Below, piece after piece: positions 1-5,784 of a stretch of 11,260 bases of DNA. Below the pieces are notes generated by a model that did no database searches, was not told where the DNA came from, and saw only the letters and a program-made list of their open reading frames with translations. The DNA is from Opitutia bacterium (GTDB lineage: Bacteria > Verrucomicrobiota > Verrucomicrobiia > Opitutales > Opitutaceae): NCBI GenBank assembly GCA_003157575.1, contig PMKA01000161.1, positions 248 to 11,507 of the forward strand. The letters are read 5' to 3'. Within the stretch, counting starts at the first letter, position 1. Every line of letters begins with the position of its first letter. The position numbers and the translations under genes were made by a program.

Positions 1-8
1 CCGGAACG

Positions 9-141
9 ATGCAGTCGGATCGCGCCTTACGAATGATGCCGACGATCACCGAATGGTGTGTAGGGCCGCCGCTTGTCGGCCGGCCACAGTTCATTGGGGA
101 AATGGCGCGCCGACAAGCGGCGGCCCTACATCCGACTGCAT
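9..141. repeat. Nested inverted repeat (REP-like palindrome pair)
   Basis: Two sets of perfect inverted arms are nested here. The inner 22-nt arms lie at 59-80 and 109-130; the left one begins TGTAGGGCCGCCGCTTGTCG and the right one is its exact complement. The outer 12-nt arms lie at 9-20 (ATGCAGTCGGAT) and 130-141 (ATCCGACTGCAT). The inner arm type recurs, diverged, at 5835-5856. The layout is that of a paired REP/BIME-like element between genes. Transcribed, it would make a strong stem-loop just upstream of the acetyltransferase gene. The repeat structure is directly visible; any function is unknown. Confidence 0.85.
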
Positions 142-151
142 AAAACCGGCC

Positions 152-166
152 TATATATACCGAGGA
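152..166 (+). promoter_or_regulatory. AT-rich -10-like stretch and ribosome binding site before the acetyltransferase gene
   Basis: A short AT-rich island (TATATATA, 152-159) stands out in otherwise GC-rich DNA and could be a -10 element, but I see no matching -35 box. GAGGA at 162-166 is a credible Shine-Dalgarno sequence six bases before the ATG at 173, and it decides the start of the next gene. The promoter part is weak; the ribosome binding site is better supported. Confidence 0.3.
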
Positions 167-172
167 TACAGA

Positions 173-799
173 ATGACCGATCAACCGCACCCTTCGCAGC
201 ATCCACCGGTGCCGGCTCCCGAACCCGGGGCGACAGCGTCCGAAGCACCCGTGTCCGACGGCCTCCGCATCGCCCAAGCAACCGAGGATGACGCGGAAAT
301 TGTGTCCATTCTTGTTCATGAGCTGGCCGATTTCGAACACCTCTCCCATGAGTGCGCCATGACGGCCGGCGCGGCGCGCGAGCATCTGCTCGGGCCGGGG
401 CGCTCGGCGGACGTCATGATCGCCTGGCTGGGGCACGAGCCGGCCGGCTTCGCGGTGTATTTCCGCACGTTCTCGACGTTTGTCGCACGGCCGGGAGTCT
501 TCCTCGAAGATCTGTTCGTCAGGCCGGCTTTCCGCCATCGGGGCATCGGACGCGCGCTGCTCAAGGAGGTCGGCCGGATTGCCCACCGCGCCGGCGCCGG
601 CCGCTACGAGTGGACAACGCTGATTTGGAACGAAAATGCACGGCGGCTCTACTCCGTGATCGGCGCCCGCGAGATGAACGAGTGGATACTCCTGCGAATG
701 GACCGCGACGCCCTTGCAGGTTTTGCGTGCGACGGGTCCGGACATCCTCATGACGACTGCTGCTGCCGGGGCGGCGGACCCGGGCATTGGACCGACTGA
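173..799 (+). CDS. GNAT-family N-acetyltransferase, diamine/thialysine acetyltransferase-like
   Basis: This 208-residue protein carries one GNAT fold (about residues 31-183) that transfers acetyl from acetyl-CoA to an amine. The acetyl-CoA loop is RHRGIGRALL (121-130), preceded by the beta-4 strand VFLEDLFVRP and followed by YEWTTLIWNENARRLYSVIG. This pattern recalls the spermidine/spermine and thialysine acetyltransferase subgroup, so a small amine substrate is plausible but unproven. The ATG at 173 was preferred over an earlier in-frame start because GAGGA precedes it and the upstream codons run through an inverted repeat. Residues 1-29 are Pro/Ala-rich and look unstructured. The C-terminal tail (184-208) is unusual: Cys186, His191, His193 and Cys196-198 could bind a metal. 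It ends 38 bases before nifE, so co-transcription is possible, but no nif role is known to me. Confidence 0.8.
   Translation: MTDQPHPSQHPPVPAPEPGATASEAPVSDGLRIAQATEDDAEIVSILVHELADFEHLSHECAMTAGAAREHLLGPGRSADVMIAWLGHEPAGFAVYFRTFSTFVARPGVFLEDLFVRPAFRHRGIGRALLKEVGRIAHRAGAGRYEWTTLIWNENARRLYSVIGAREMNEWILLRMDRDALAGFACDGSGHPHDDCCCRGGGPGHWTD
733..782. repeat. Small inverted repeat at the acetyltransferase/nifE boundary
   Basis: CGGGTCCG (733-740) and CGGACCCG (775-782) are perfect 8-bp inverted arms within the last codons of the acetyltransferase gene. They could form an RNA hairpin with a 34-base loop. No T-run follows, so it is not a standard intrinsic terminator. It might be an mRNA processing or stability element, or chance in GC-rich DNA. 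Confidence 0.3.
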
Positions 800-837
800 T
801 GCCCCGAACACCAAGCGCCGAATGGAGAACCAGAGCG

Positions 838-2334
838 ATGAAAACGACCATGGCATCCGAAGGCTCTCCTGATCTCAGCATTCAGCCTTCGACCCTTAAG
901 CCTTCCGGCATCGAAATTCTGCCATCGCGTGTCGCTTCCATTGCCGAGGCCGGAAAGCCCGGCAAGGGCGTAAATTGCGGCAAGACGAGCGTCGCGGGCT
1001 CCGTCTCGCAACGCGCGTGTGTCTTTTGCGGTTCGCGCGTTGTGCTCTATCCGATCGCCGATGCGCTGCACATCGTCCACGGGCCGATCGGCTGCGCGGC
1101 CTACACCTGGGACATCCGCGGGGCGCAATCGAGCGGCCCGCAGCTCTTCCGAAACGCATTCTCGACCGACCTGCAGGAGCTCGATGTGATTTACGGCGGC
1201 GAAAAGAAGCTCGAACGCGCCTTGCTTGAACTGATCGCCCGCCATTCGCCCAAGGCAGCCTTCGTTTACGGAACGTGCATCGTCGGCCTTATCGGCGACG
1301 ACGTTAATGCAATCTGCAAGAGCGTGGCCGCCGCGACGGGCATCCCCGTGCTCCCGGTTGCGAGCGAAGGCTTCAAGGGCACGAAGAAGGACGGGTACAA
1401 GGCTGCCTGCGAGGCCGTGTTTAAGCTGATTGGCACGGGGGACACCGCCGGGATTTCGCCGTTCAGCATCAACCTGCTTGGCGACTTCAACATCGCCGGT
1501 GAAACCTGGGTGATCCGCGACTACTTCGCCCGCATGGGCGTCGAGGTCGTCGCGACAATAACTGGCGACGGCAGGATCGACGCCATCCGGCGCTGCCACG
1601 GTGCAAAGCTGAACCTCGTCCAATGCTCGGGTTCGATGACGCACCTGGCCAAAAAGATGCAGGCCGCACACGGCATTCCGTTCAAGCGCGTCTCCTTCTT
1701 CGGCATCGAGGACATGTCCGCCGCACTTTATGAGGTGGCAAAACACTTCGGCTCCGATGAGCTGATGGAGAAAGCCCGCGCGGTTGTCCGCGACGAAGTC
1801 GGGAAGATTTATCCGCAGCTCCGCGCCTGGCGCGAGGACCTGAAGGGCAGGAAGGCCGCGATCTATGTCGGCGGTGCGTTCAAGGCGTTCTCGCTTGTGC
1901 GCGCCCTTCGCACGCTTGGCATGCGTACTGCACTTGTGGGCACGCAAACCGGCGATGCCGAAGACTACAACACGCTGCGCGAAATGTGCGATCCTGGTAC
2001 AATAGTCGTGGATGACTCGAACCCTATCGAGCTGGCGAAATTCTGCCTCGAACAGGACGTGGATCTTTTCATCGGCGGCGTGAAGGAGCGGCCGATCGCC
2101 TACAAGCTCGGCATCGGGTTCTGCGATCACAATCACGAGCGCAAGGAATGCCTGGCCGGCTTTGTGGGCATGCTGAACTTTGCGCGCGAGGTGCATGCGT
2201 CCGTTTGCTCGCCGGTGTGGAATTTTGTGCCGCGGCGGTCTCGTTGTAGGAGCCTGCTTGCAGGCGATTCCGAAGCAAACGCGAGCAAGCTCGCTCCTGC
2301 CTCCGGGCTGAAACCCACGGAGGCTGTCGCATGA
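838..2334 (+). CDS. nifE: Nitrogenase iron-molybdenum cofactor biosynthesis protein NifE
   Basis: NifE is the alpha-type subunit of the NifE2N2 scaffold, on which NifB-co receives molybdenum and homocitrate before transfer to NifDK. The 498-residue product shows the family hallmarks in order: ACVFCGSRVVLYPIADALH (60-78, Cys61 and Cys64), HGPIGCAAYTWDIRG (81-95, Cys86), STDLQELDVIYGGEKKL, YGTCIVGLIGDD (144-155, Cys146), NLLGDFNIAGE, the central cofactor-domain segment, and near the C-terminus DHNHERK and SPVWNFVPRR (458-467). It is slightly longer than usual. The extra length sits at both ends and is repeat-coded: residues 13-23 (LSIQPSTLKPS) come from a TTCAGCCTTC-type repeat, and residues 468-498 from REP-like elements. 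The start at 838 has GGAG ten bases upstream. An ATG at 850 is an alternative, and a TTG at 787 is unlikely. The stop overlaps the nifN start by 4 bp. Confidence 0.95.
   Translation: MKTTMASEGSPDLSIQPSTLKPSGIEILPSRVASIAEAGKPGKGVNCGKTSVAGSVSQRACVFCGSRVVLYPIADALHIVHGPIGCAAYTWDIRGAQSSGPQLFRNAFSTDLQELDVIYGGEKKLERALLELIARHSPKAAFVYGTCIVGLIGDDVNAICKSVAAATGIPVLPVASEGFKGTKKDGYKAACEAVFKLIGTGDTAGISPFSINLLGDFNIAGETWVIRDYFARMGVEVVATITGDGRIDAIRRCHGAKLNLVQCSGSMTHLAKKMQAAHGIPFKRVSFFGIEDMSAALYEVAKHFGSDELMEKARAVVRDEVGKIYPQLRAWREDLKGRKAAIYVGGAFKAFSLVRALRTLGMRTALVGTQTGDAEDYNTLREMCDPGTIVVDDSNPIELAKFCLEQDVDLFIGGVKERPIAYKLGIGFCDHNHERKECLAGFVGMLNFAREVHASVCSPVWNFVPRRSRCRSLLAGDSEANASKLAPASGLKPTEAVA
874..906. repeat. 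Decayed short-unit repeat inside the nifE 5' end
   Basis: The stretch CTCAGCATTCAGCCTTCGAC and the following CCTTAAGCCTTCC are degenerate copies of a TTCAGCCTTCAGCC-type unit. The same unit appears within the nifB 5' end (4041-4077) and, in the opposite orientation, after nifB (5346-5381). Here it is read in frame as LSIQPSTLKPS near the NifE N-terminus, ahead of the conserved core. Confidence 0.65.
2245..2300. repeat. REP-like palindromes inside the nifE 3' end
   Basis: A 24-nt unit at 2245-2268 begins TGTAGGAGCCTGCTTGCAGG and holds the hairpin GCCTGC-TT-GCAGGC. A related inverted unit, GCGAGCAAGCTCGCTCCTGC, follows at 2281-2300. An exact reverse complement of the first unit lies at 2387-2410 in nifN, and 19 bases of a further copy are at the right edge of the window (11242-11260). 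The pair sits downstream of the conserved NifE terminus and is translated as part of its tail. Confidence 0.85.
2319..2333 (+). promoter_or_regulatory. Shine-Dalgarno and overlapping start of nifN
   Basis: GGAGG at 2319-2323 lies seven bases before the nifN ATG at 2331. The nifE stop TGA shares bases with this ATG (ATGA), a typical arrangement for translational coupling that supports equal NifE and NifN synthesis. Both the Shine-Dalgarno and the start lie within the possible loop formed by the inverted REP-like copies at 2245-2268 and 2387-2410. Confidence 0.8.
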
Positions 2335-3917
2335 GCTCGGACGAGGCATTCTTCGCATCGAATCCGCTTCAAAACGCCGGCGGGAGATCGCCTGCAAGCA
2401 GGCTCCTACAACACAACGACGGCTCCTGCGATCCAGCCTTCGCATCCTGCGAGCCTGTACCTTTCGATGCGGTAGCAGAGAGGCCCGAGTTTCCATCGGC
2501 TTCGACGAACCCGTGCAAGCTGTGCACGCCGTTGGGCGCATGTCTGGCGTTCAGGGGCATCGCCGGCGCGGTTCCGCTGCTCCACGGTTCGCAAGGCTGC
2601 TCGACCTACATCCGCCGCTATCTGATCTCGCATTTCCGCGAGCCGGTGGACATCGCCTCGACGAATTTCTCCGAAGACACCGCCGTATTTGGAGGGCGCA
2701 AGAACCTGCATGTCGCGCTCGACAACATCGGCCGCCAATACCGTCCGGCGCTGATCGGCATCGCGACCACCTGCCTTTCCGAGACGATGGGCGAGAACAT
2801 GCCGATGCTCATCGGCGAATACGGTGCGGAGGCCCGGGATCTGCCTGCCGCCGTGGACCGCCCTGCCTTGGTGTACGTTTCGACTCCGAGCTTCAAGGGC
2901 ACGCATGCCGACGGTTTCCATGCTGCGGTCCGCGCACTCGTGGAAACTCTGGCGGAGGCGGGCCGGAAATCAGAGGTCGGAGGTCAGAAGTCAGAGGGCG
3001 AAGGGAGGAGATCGGAAATCGAAGATCGGAAAACGGAGATCCCACCGCGGCGCGTTGCCCTGATGCCCAACATGGTCTCCCCGGCCGACCTGCGACACCT
3101 CCGCGACCTTTGCTCGGAGTGGGGGACGGGCGTCACATTGGTGCCTGACTATTCGGAGACGCTCGATGGCCCGAGCTGGGCCGATTTCGAGCGCACGCCC
3201 GCCGGCGGAACGACAGTCGCCGAACTGCGCGCTCTCGGCGGCGCACCGGCCGCGATTGAGCTCGGGCATGTGCTCGCCCGCACGGAACATACGGCGGGCA
3301 CCCATCTGAAGTCCAAATTCCATGTTTCGCTCCATCGCATCGGCCTCCCCATCGGAGTGCGTGCGTGCGACGAGTTTTCCGCCGCCATGGAGGCGGCCAC
3401 CGGACGCGAGATGCCCCGGCGGATCGCCCTCGAACGCGGGCGGCTGGTCGACAGCTACGTCGACGCCCACAAGTACCTCGCGGGCAAAAAGGCGGTGGTG
3501 TACGGCGAGGAGGACCTCGTGGCCGGCCTGGCAGTCTTCCTCGCTGAGACCGGAGTTACCCCCGTACTCTGTGCAAGCGGCGGCCGGACGAAGCATCTGG
3601 CGGACGCGATCTTTGGCGCGGCCCCCGAGCTGCGCGGCCGCGCGGAGGTGCGCGAGGGCAGCGACTTTGGCGACATCGAGGCCCGCGCCGCCGAACTGAA
3701 ACCGGACCTGCTGATCGGAAGCAGCAAAGGCTACAAGCTCGCCCGTTCGCTGGGAATCCCGCTCGTGCGCTGCGGTTTCCCGGTGCACGACCGCCTCGGC
3801 GCACAACGCATCCGGTTGCTTGGTTATGCGGGAACCCAGGAGCTCTTCGACCGAATCGTCAACGCTGTGCTCGAAACCAAACAGGAGGACTCGGAAATCG
3901 GTTACGCCTATCTTTGA
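2331..3917 (+). CDS. nifN: Nitrogenase iron-molybdenum cofactor biosynthesis protein NifN
   Basis: NifN is the beta-type partner of NifE in the FeMo-co assembly scaffold. The 528-residue product has the anaerobe-type motifs NPCKLCTPLGACLAFRG (60-76; Cys62, Cys65, Cys71), PLLHGSQGCSTYIRRYLISH (82-101; Cys90), FGGRKNL (120-126), IATTCLSETMGEN (144-156; Cys148) and STPSFKGTHADG, then the C-terminal cofactor-domain half ending in EIGYAYL. It is longer than typical NifN for two visible reasons. About 58 poorly conserved residues precede the core, of which 19-27 are coded by a REP-like element. Residues 212-239 (charged, rich in R, K, S, E and G) are coded by a decayed short-unit repeat in a linker between two domains. 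Both additions keep frame and the conserved core is intact, so I judge it functional. The start is fixed by GGAGG and the 4-bp overlap with nifE. Confidence 0.95.
   Translation: MSSDEAFFASNPLQNAGGRSPASRLLQHNDGSCDPAFASCEPVPFDAVAERPEFPSASTNPCKLCTPLGACLAFRGIAGAVPLLHGSQGCSTYIRRYLISHFREPVDIASTNFSEDTAVFGGRKNLHVALDNIGRQYRPALIGIATTCLSETMGENMPMLIGEYGAEARDLPAAVDRPALVYVSTPSFKGTHADGFHAAVRALVETLAEAGRKSEVGGQKSEGEGRRSEIEDRKTEIPPRRVALMPNMVSPADLRHLRDLCSEWGTGVTLVPDYSETLDGPSWADFERTPAGGTTVAELRALGGAPAAIELGHVLARTEHTAGTHLKSKFHVSLHRIGLPIGVRACDEFSAAMEAATGREMPRRIALERGRLVDSYVDAHKYLAGKKAVVYGEEDLVAGLAVFLAETGVTPVLCASGGRTKHLADAIFGAAPELRGRAEVREGSDFGDIEARAAELKPDLLIGSSKGYKLARSLGIPLVRCGFPVHDRLGAQRIRLLGYAGTQELFDRIVNAVLETKQEDSEIGYAYL
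2387..2410. repeat. REP-like unit inside the nifN 5' end
   Basis: This 24-nt unit (begins ATCGCCTGCAAGCAGG) is the exact reverse complement of 2245-2268 in nifE. It is translated in frame as part of the NifN leader (residues 19-27, RSPASRLLQ), ahead of the conserved domain. Together the two copies make an inverted repeat with a 118-base spacer across the nifE/nifN junction. Confidence 0.85.
2964..3047. repeat. In-frame decayed short-unit repeat within nifN
   Basis: An 84-base purine-rich run of degenerate units such as GAAATCAGAGGTC, GGTCAGAAGTCAGAG and GATCGGAAATCGAAGATCGG interrupts nifN. Its length is a multiple of three. It codes for NifN residues 212-239, between the conserved blocks FHAAVRALVETL and RRVALMPNMVSP. 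Related units occur after the nifN end (from 3918) and, complemented, before the ferredoxin gene (5422-5462). Confidence 0.75.
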
Positions 3918-3960
3918 AGATCGGAAACGCTGAAACGCAAAAAAACTGAGAACCGAAACC
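3918..3960. repeat. Repeat-like spacer between nifN and nifB
   Basis: The 43-base spacer is made of units such as GATCGGAAACGCTGAAACG followed by an A-run and CTGAGAACCGAAACC. It resembles the decayed repeats elsewhere in the nif region. It contains no clear Shine-Dalgarno for nifB and no terminator hairpin, consistent with read-through from nifN. Confidence 0.4.
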
Positions 3961-5346
3961 ATGGACCCTGACATCACGAATCCAGTTCTGGATACCCGGT
4001 CTGTCGCGAGCGACATCCGCTCTGAACGGAATTCGGACCGTCAGTGTTCAGCCTTCAGCCCTTCAGTCATCCAGCCTTTGGATTTCTCCAGGCATCCCTG
4101 CTTCAGCAAGGAGGCGCACGGGAAATTCGCCCGGGTGCACCTTCCCGTGGCTCCGCGCTGCAATCTCCAATGCAATTTTTGCAACCGGAAGTTCGATTGC
4201 ATGAACGAGAGCAGGCCCGGGGTGACGAGCTCCGTGCTCCCGCCCCGACAGGCCGTGCCCTACCTTGAGGAGGTTTTTGCGCGGGTGAAGAACCTTAGCG
4301 TCGTCGGCATCGCCGGCCCGGGCGATCCGTTCGCCAATCCCGACGAGACGATGATCACGTTGCGGGCTGTCCGCGCGCGGTTTCCAGAGATGATGCTCTG
4401 TCTCGCGACGAACGGGCTGGGTGTGGCTCCGTATGTCGAAGAAATCGCGGCGCTGAAAGTGAGTCATGTCACGTTCACCGTGAACGCCGTCGATCCCAAT
4501 ATCGGCGCGAAGATCTATGCATGGATCCGCGACGGCAAGCGGCCGATGCGCGGCGTCGAGGCGGCAAAGCTTCTGCTCGAGCGTCAGATCGACGGAATCC
4601 GGCGGCTCAAGGCGCTGGGAGTGGTCGTGAAGATCAACTCAATCCTGATGCCGGGGATCAATGACACGCACATTCCCGAGGTTGCCAAAGTAATGAGGGA
4701 GCTCGGAGCCGACCTGATGAACGTGATGGCGTTTCTTCCCGTGAAAGGCGCAGCCTTCGAGGATCTCGCCCCTCCGGACAATCTTGATATGGTGCGGGCG
4801 CGGCTGCAAAGCGGCCTCCATCTGCCGCAGATGACCCATTGCGCCCGCTGCCGCGCCGACGCGGTCGGACTGATCAGCGAGGGGCTCAATCAGGAGAATA
4901 TGGAGCGCCTAAACCGGTTCGCGCGCGCCGATGTGCTGGGTGGTCGCAGTCGTCCCTACGTCGCGGTGGCGAGCGAGGAGGGCGCACTCGTCAACCAGCA
5001 CCTTGGCGAGGCGGCGCGCGTGCTGATCTTCAAGCAGGACCCGTCCACCCCGTCGGGATTCAAATTCCACGAGGTGCGCCGCACTCCGGAGCCCGGCAGC
5101 GGCGAACCTCGCTGGCGCGACCTCGCTGCGATCCTGCACGACTGTCGCGCGATTCTCGTCTCCGCCGCCGGTCCGAAGCCCAAGGGAATCATCGAGGAAG
5201 GCGGCGTCGAAGTACTCGAAATGGAGGGATTGATCGAGGAAGGCCTTGCAGCGGTATTCTCCGACCAGCCGATTCCAAAAACCCTTCAACGCCGCTTCAC
5301 CGCCTGCGGCGCCGGCTGCAGGGGCACAGGCGCGGGGTGCGGATGA
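3961..5346 (+). CDS. nifB: FeMo-cofactor biosynthesis radical SAM protein NifB with NifX-like C-terminal domain
   Basis: NifB fuses two [4Fe-4S] units and inserts carbide and sulfide to make NifB-co, the core passed to NifEN. The 461-residue product has the conserved opening HPCFSKEAHGKFARVHLPVAP (about 45-65), the radical SAM cysteines CNLQCNFC (Cys67, Cys71, Cys74), the following NRKFDCMNESRPGVTS, GIAGPGDPFANP (116-127) and the late pair MTHCARC (Cys294, Cys297). A NifX/NafY-type cofactor-binding domain follows (about 331-437, with NQHLGEAARVLIF), so this is the two-domain form. The tail ends with Cys449, Cys453 and Cys460 among glycines. Residues 1-42 are not conserved and come from repeat DNA: a small stem TGTCGCGAGCGACA at 4002-4015, then a CAGCCTTCAGCC run. 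No Shine-Dalgarno precedes the ATG; an in-frame TTG at 4078 would begin just before the conserved core. The start is therefore uncertain, the identity is not. Confidence 0.95.
   Translation: MDPDITNPVLDTRSVASDIRSERNSDRQCSAFSPSVIQPLDFSRHPCFSKEAHGKFARVHLPVAPRCNLQCNFCNRKFDCMNESRPGVTSSVLPPRQAVPYLEEVFARVKNLSVVGIAGPGDPFANPDETMITLRAVRARFPEMMLCLATNGLGVAPYVEEIAALKVSHVTFTVNAVDPNIGAKIYAWIRDGKRPMRGVEAAKLLLERQIDGIRRLKALGVVVKINSILMPGINDTHIPEVAKVMRELGADLMNVMAFLPVKGAAFEDLAPPDNLDMVRARLQSGLHLPQMTHCARCRADAVGLISEGLNQENMERLNRFARADVLGGRSRPYVAVASEEGALVNQHLGEAARVLIFKQDPSTPSGFKFHEVRRTPEPGSGEPRWRDLAAILHDCRAILVSAAGPKPKGIIEEGGVEVLEMEGLIEEGLAAVFSDQPIPKTLQRRFTACGAGCRGTGAGCG
4041..4077. repeat. Decayed short-unit repeat inside the nifB 5' end
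   Basis: Degenerate copies of a CAGCCTTCAGCCCTTCAG unit are read in frame as part of the non-conserved NifB N-terminus (CSAFSPSVIQP). The 13-mer TTCAGCCCTTCAG at 4054-4066 has its exact reverse complement at 5366-5378 just after nifB, so related repeats flank the conserved part of nifB in opposite orientation. Confidence 0.7.
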
Positions 5347-5381
5347 AAAGCTGAAAGCCAAAAAGCTGAAGGGCTGAAACC
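5346..5381. repeat. Decayed short-unit repeat after nifB
   Basis: The run GAAAAGCTGAAAGCC...GCTGAAGGGCTGAAACC consists of degenerate AGCTGAA units. This is the reverse-complement form of the repeats in the 5' ends of nifE and nifB. It begins at the nifB stop codon and has no terminator-like hairpin plus T-run. Confidence 0.65.
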
Positions 5382-5421
5382 AGAAGGCCGGGCATGACCG
5401 TGCCGAGGCCGAACTCCACAG

Positions 5422-5462
5422 AATCCCAAATCTCCGATCTCAGATTTCACATCTCAAATCTA
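5422..5462. repeat. Decayed ATCTCAAATCTCAGAT-type repeat before the ferredoxin gene
   Basis: Near-tandem units (CCCAAATCTCCGATCTCAG, ATTTCACATCTCAAATCTAA) fill the end of the 124-base gap between nifB and the ferredoxin gene. They stop eight bases before the ferredoxin ATG and leave no visible Shine-Dalgarno. On the opposite strand they read like the GGAAATCGAAGATCGG run inside nifN. Confidence 0.65.
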
Positions 5463-5470
5463 ACGCGACC

Positions 5471-5776
5471 ATGAACAAACCCAACCACCACCTATTCGTT
5501 TGCGGCAGCTTCCGGGCAAACGGCTCTCCCGCCGGCGCCTGCGCCAAGAAGCAATCCCTCGCCATCGTGCAGCACCTCCAGGAGGAGGTCGATACGCGTG
5601 CCCTTCCGGGCGTCATCGTGTCGATGACCGGCTGCCTCAACTGCTGTGTCAACGGTCCGGTGGTCATCGATTATCCCTCCGGCCACTGGTACAAGGGAGT
5701 CACCGAGGACGCCGCCGACGCCATCCTCGACGCGATCGAGAACAACACAGTGGCCGAGGAGTATCTGCTGCCGTGA
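5471..5776 (+). CDS. Thioredoxin-like [2Fe-2S] ferredoxin (Shethna-type), nif-associated
   Basis: This 101-residue protein belongs to the thioredoxin-fold [2Fe-2S] ferredoxins, exemplified by Shethna protein I of Azotobacter. The expected ligands are present: Cys11 (HLFVCGSFRANG), Cys24 (GACAKK), and Cys55 and Cys59 in GCLNCCVNGPVVIDYP; Cys58 is an extra cysteine. The length matches the family and there is no signal peptide, so it acts in the cytoplasm as a one-electron carrier. Its place between nifB and nifV suggests it supplies electrons to cofactor assembly or to nitrogenase itself; which of these cannot be told from sequence. The ATG at 5471 puts the conserved HLFVC strand at the usual distance from the N-terminus. 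No Shine-Dalgarno is visible, as the upstream bases are repeat DNA. Confidence 0.92.
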   Translation: MNKPNHHLFVCGSFRANGSPAGACAKKQSLAIVQHLQEEVDTRALPGVIVSMTGCLNCCVNGPVVIDYPSGHWYKGVTEDAADAILDAIENNTVAEEYLLP

Positions 5777-5784
5777 AATCCCAG

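Noticed and set aside
2245..2410. CRISPR-like array because of repeated palindromic units
   Set aside because: The units occur in opposite orientations with irregular spacing inside coding sequence, with no regular spacers and no cas genes.
748..2541. Long open frame of 597 codons on the - strand opposite nifE
   Set aside because: It lies almost fully antisense to nifE, which has unmistakable family motifs. Its product shows no recognisable domain and is Arg/Ala/His-rich, as expected of a shadow frame in GC-rich DNA.
2991..4016. Open frame of 341 codons on the - strand opposite nifN
   Set aside because: It is antisense to the well-supported nifN and begins in the nifB leader repeats. No family features are visible.
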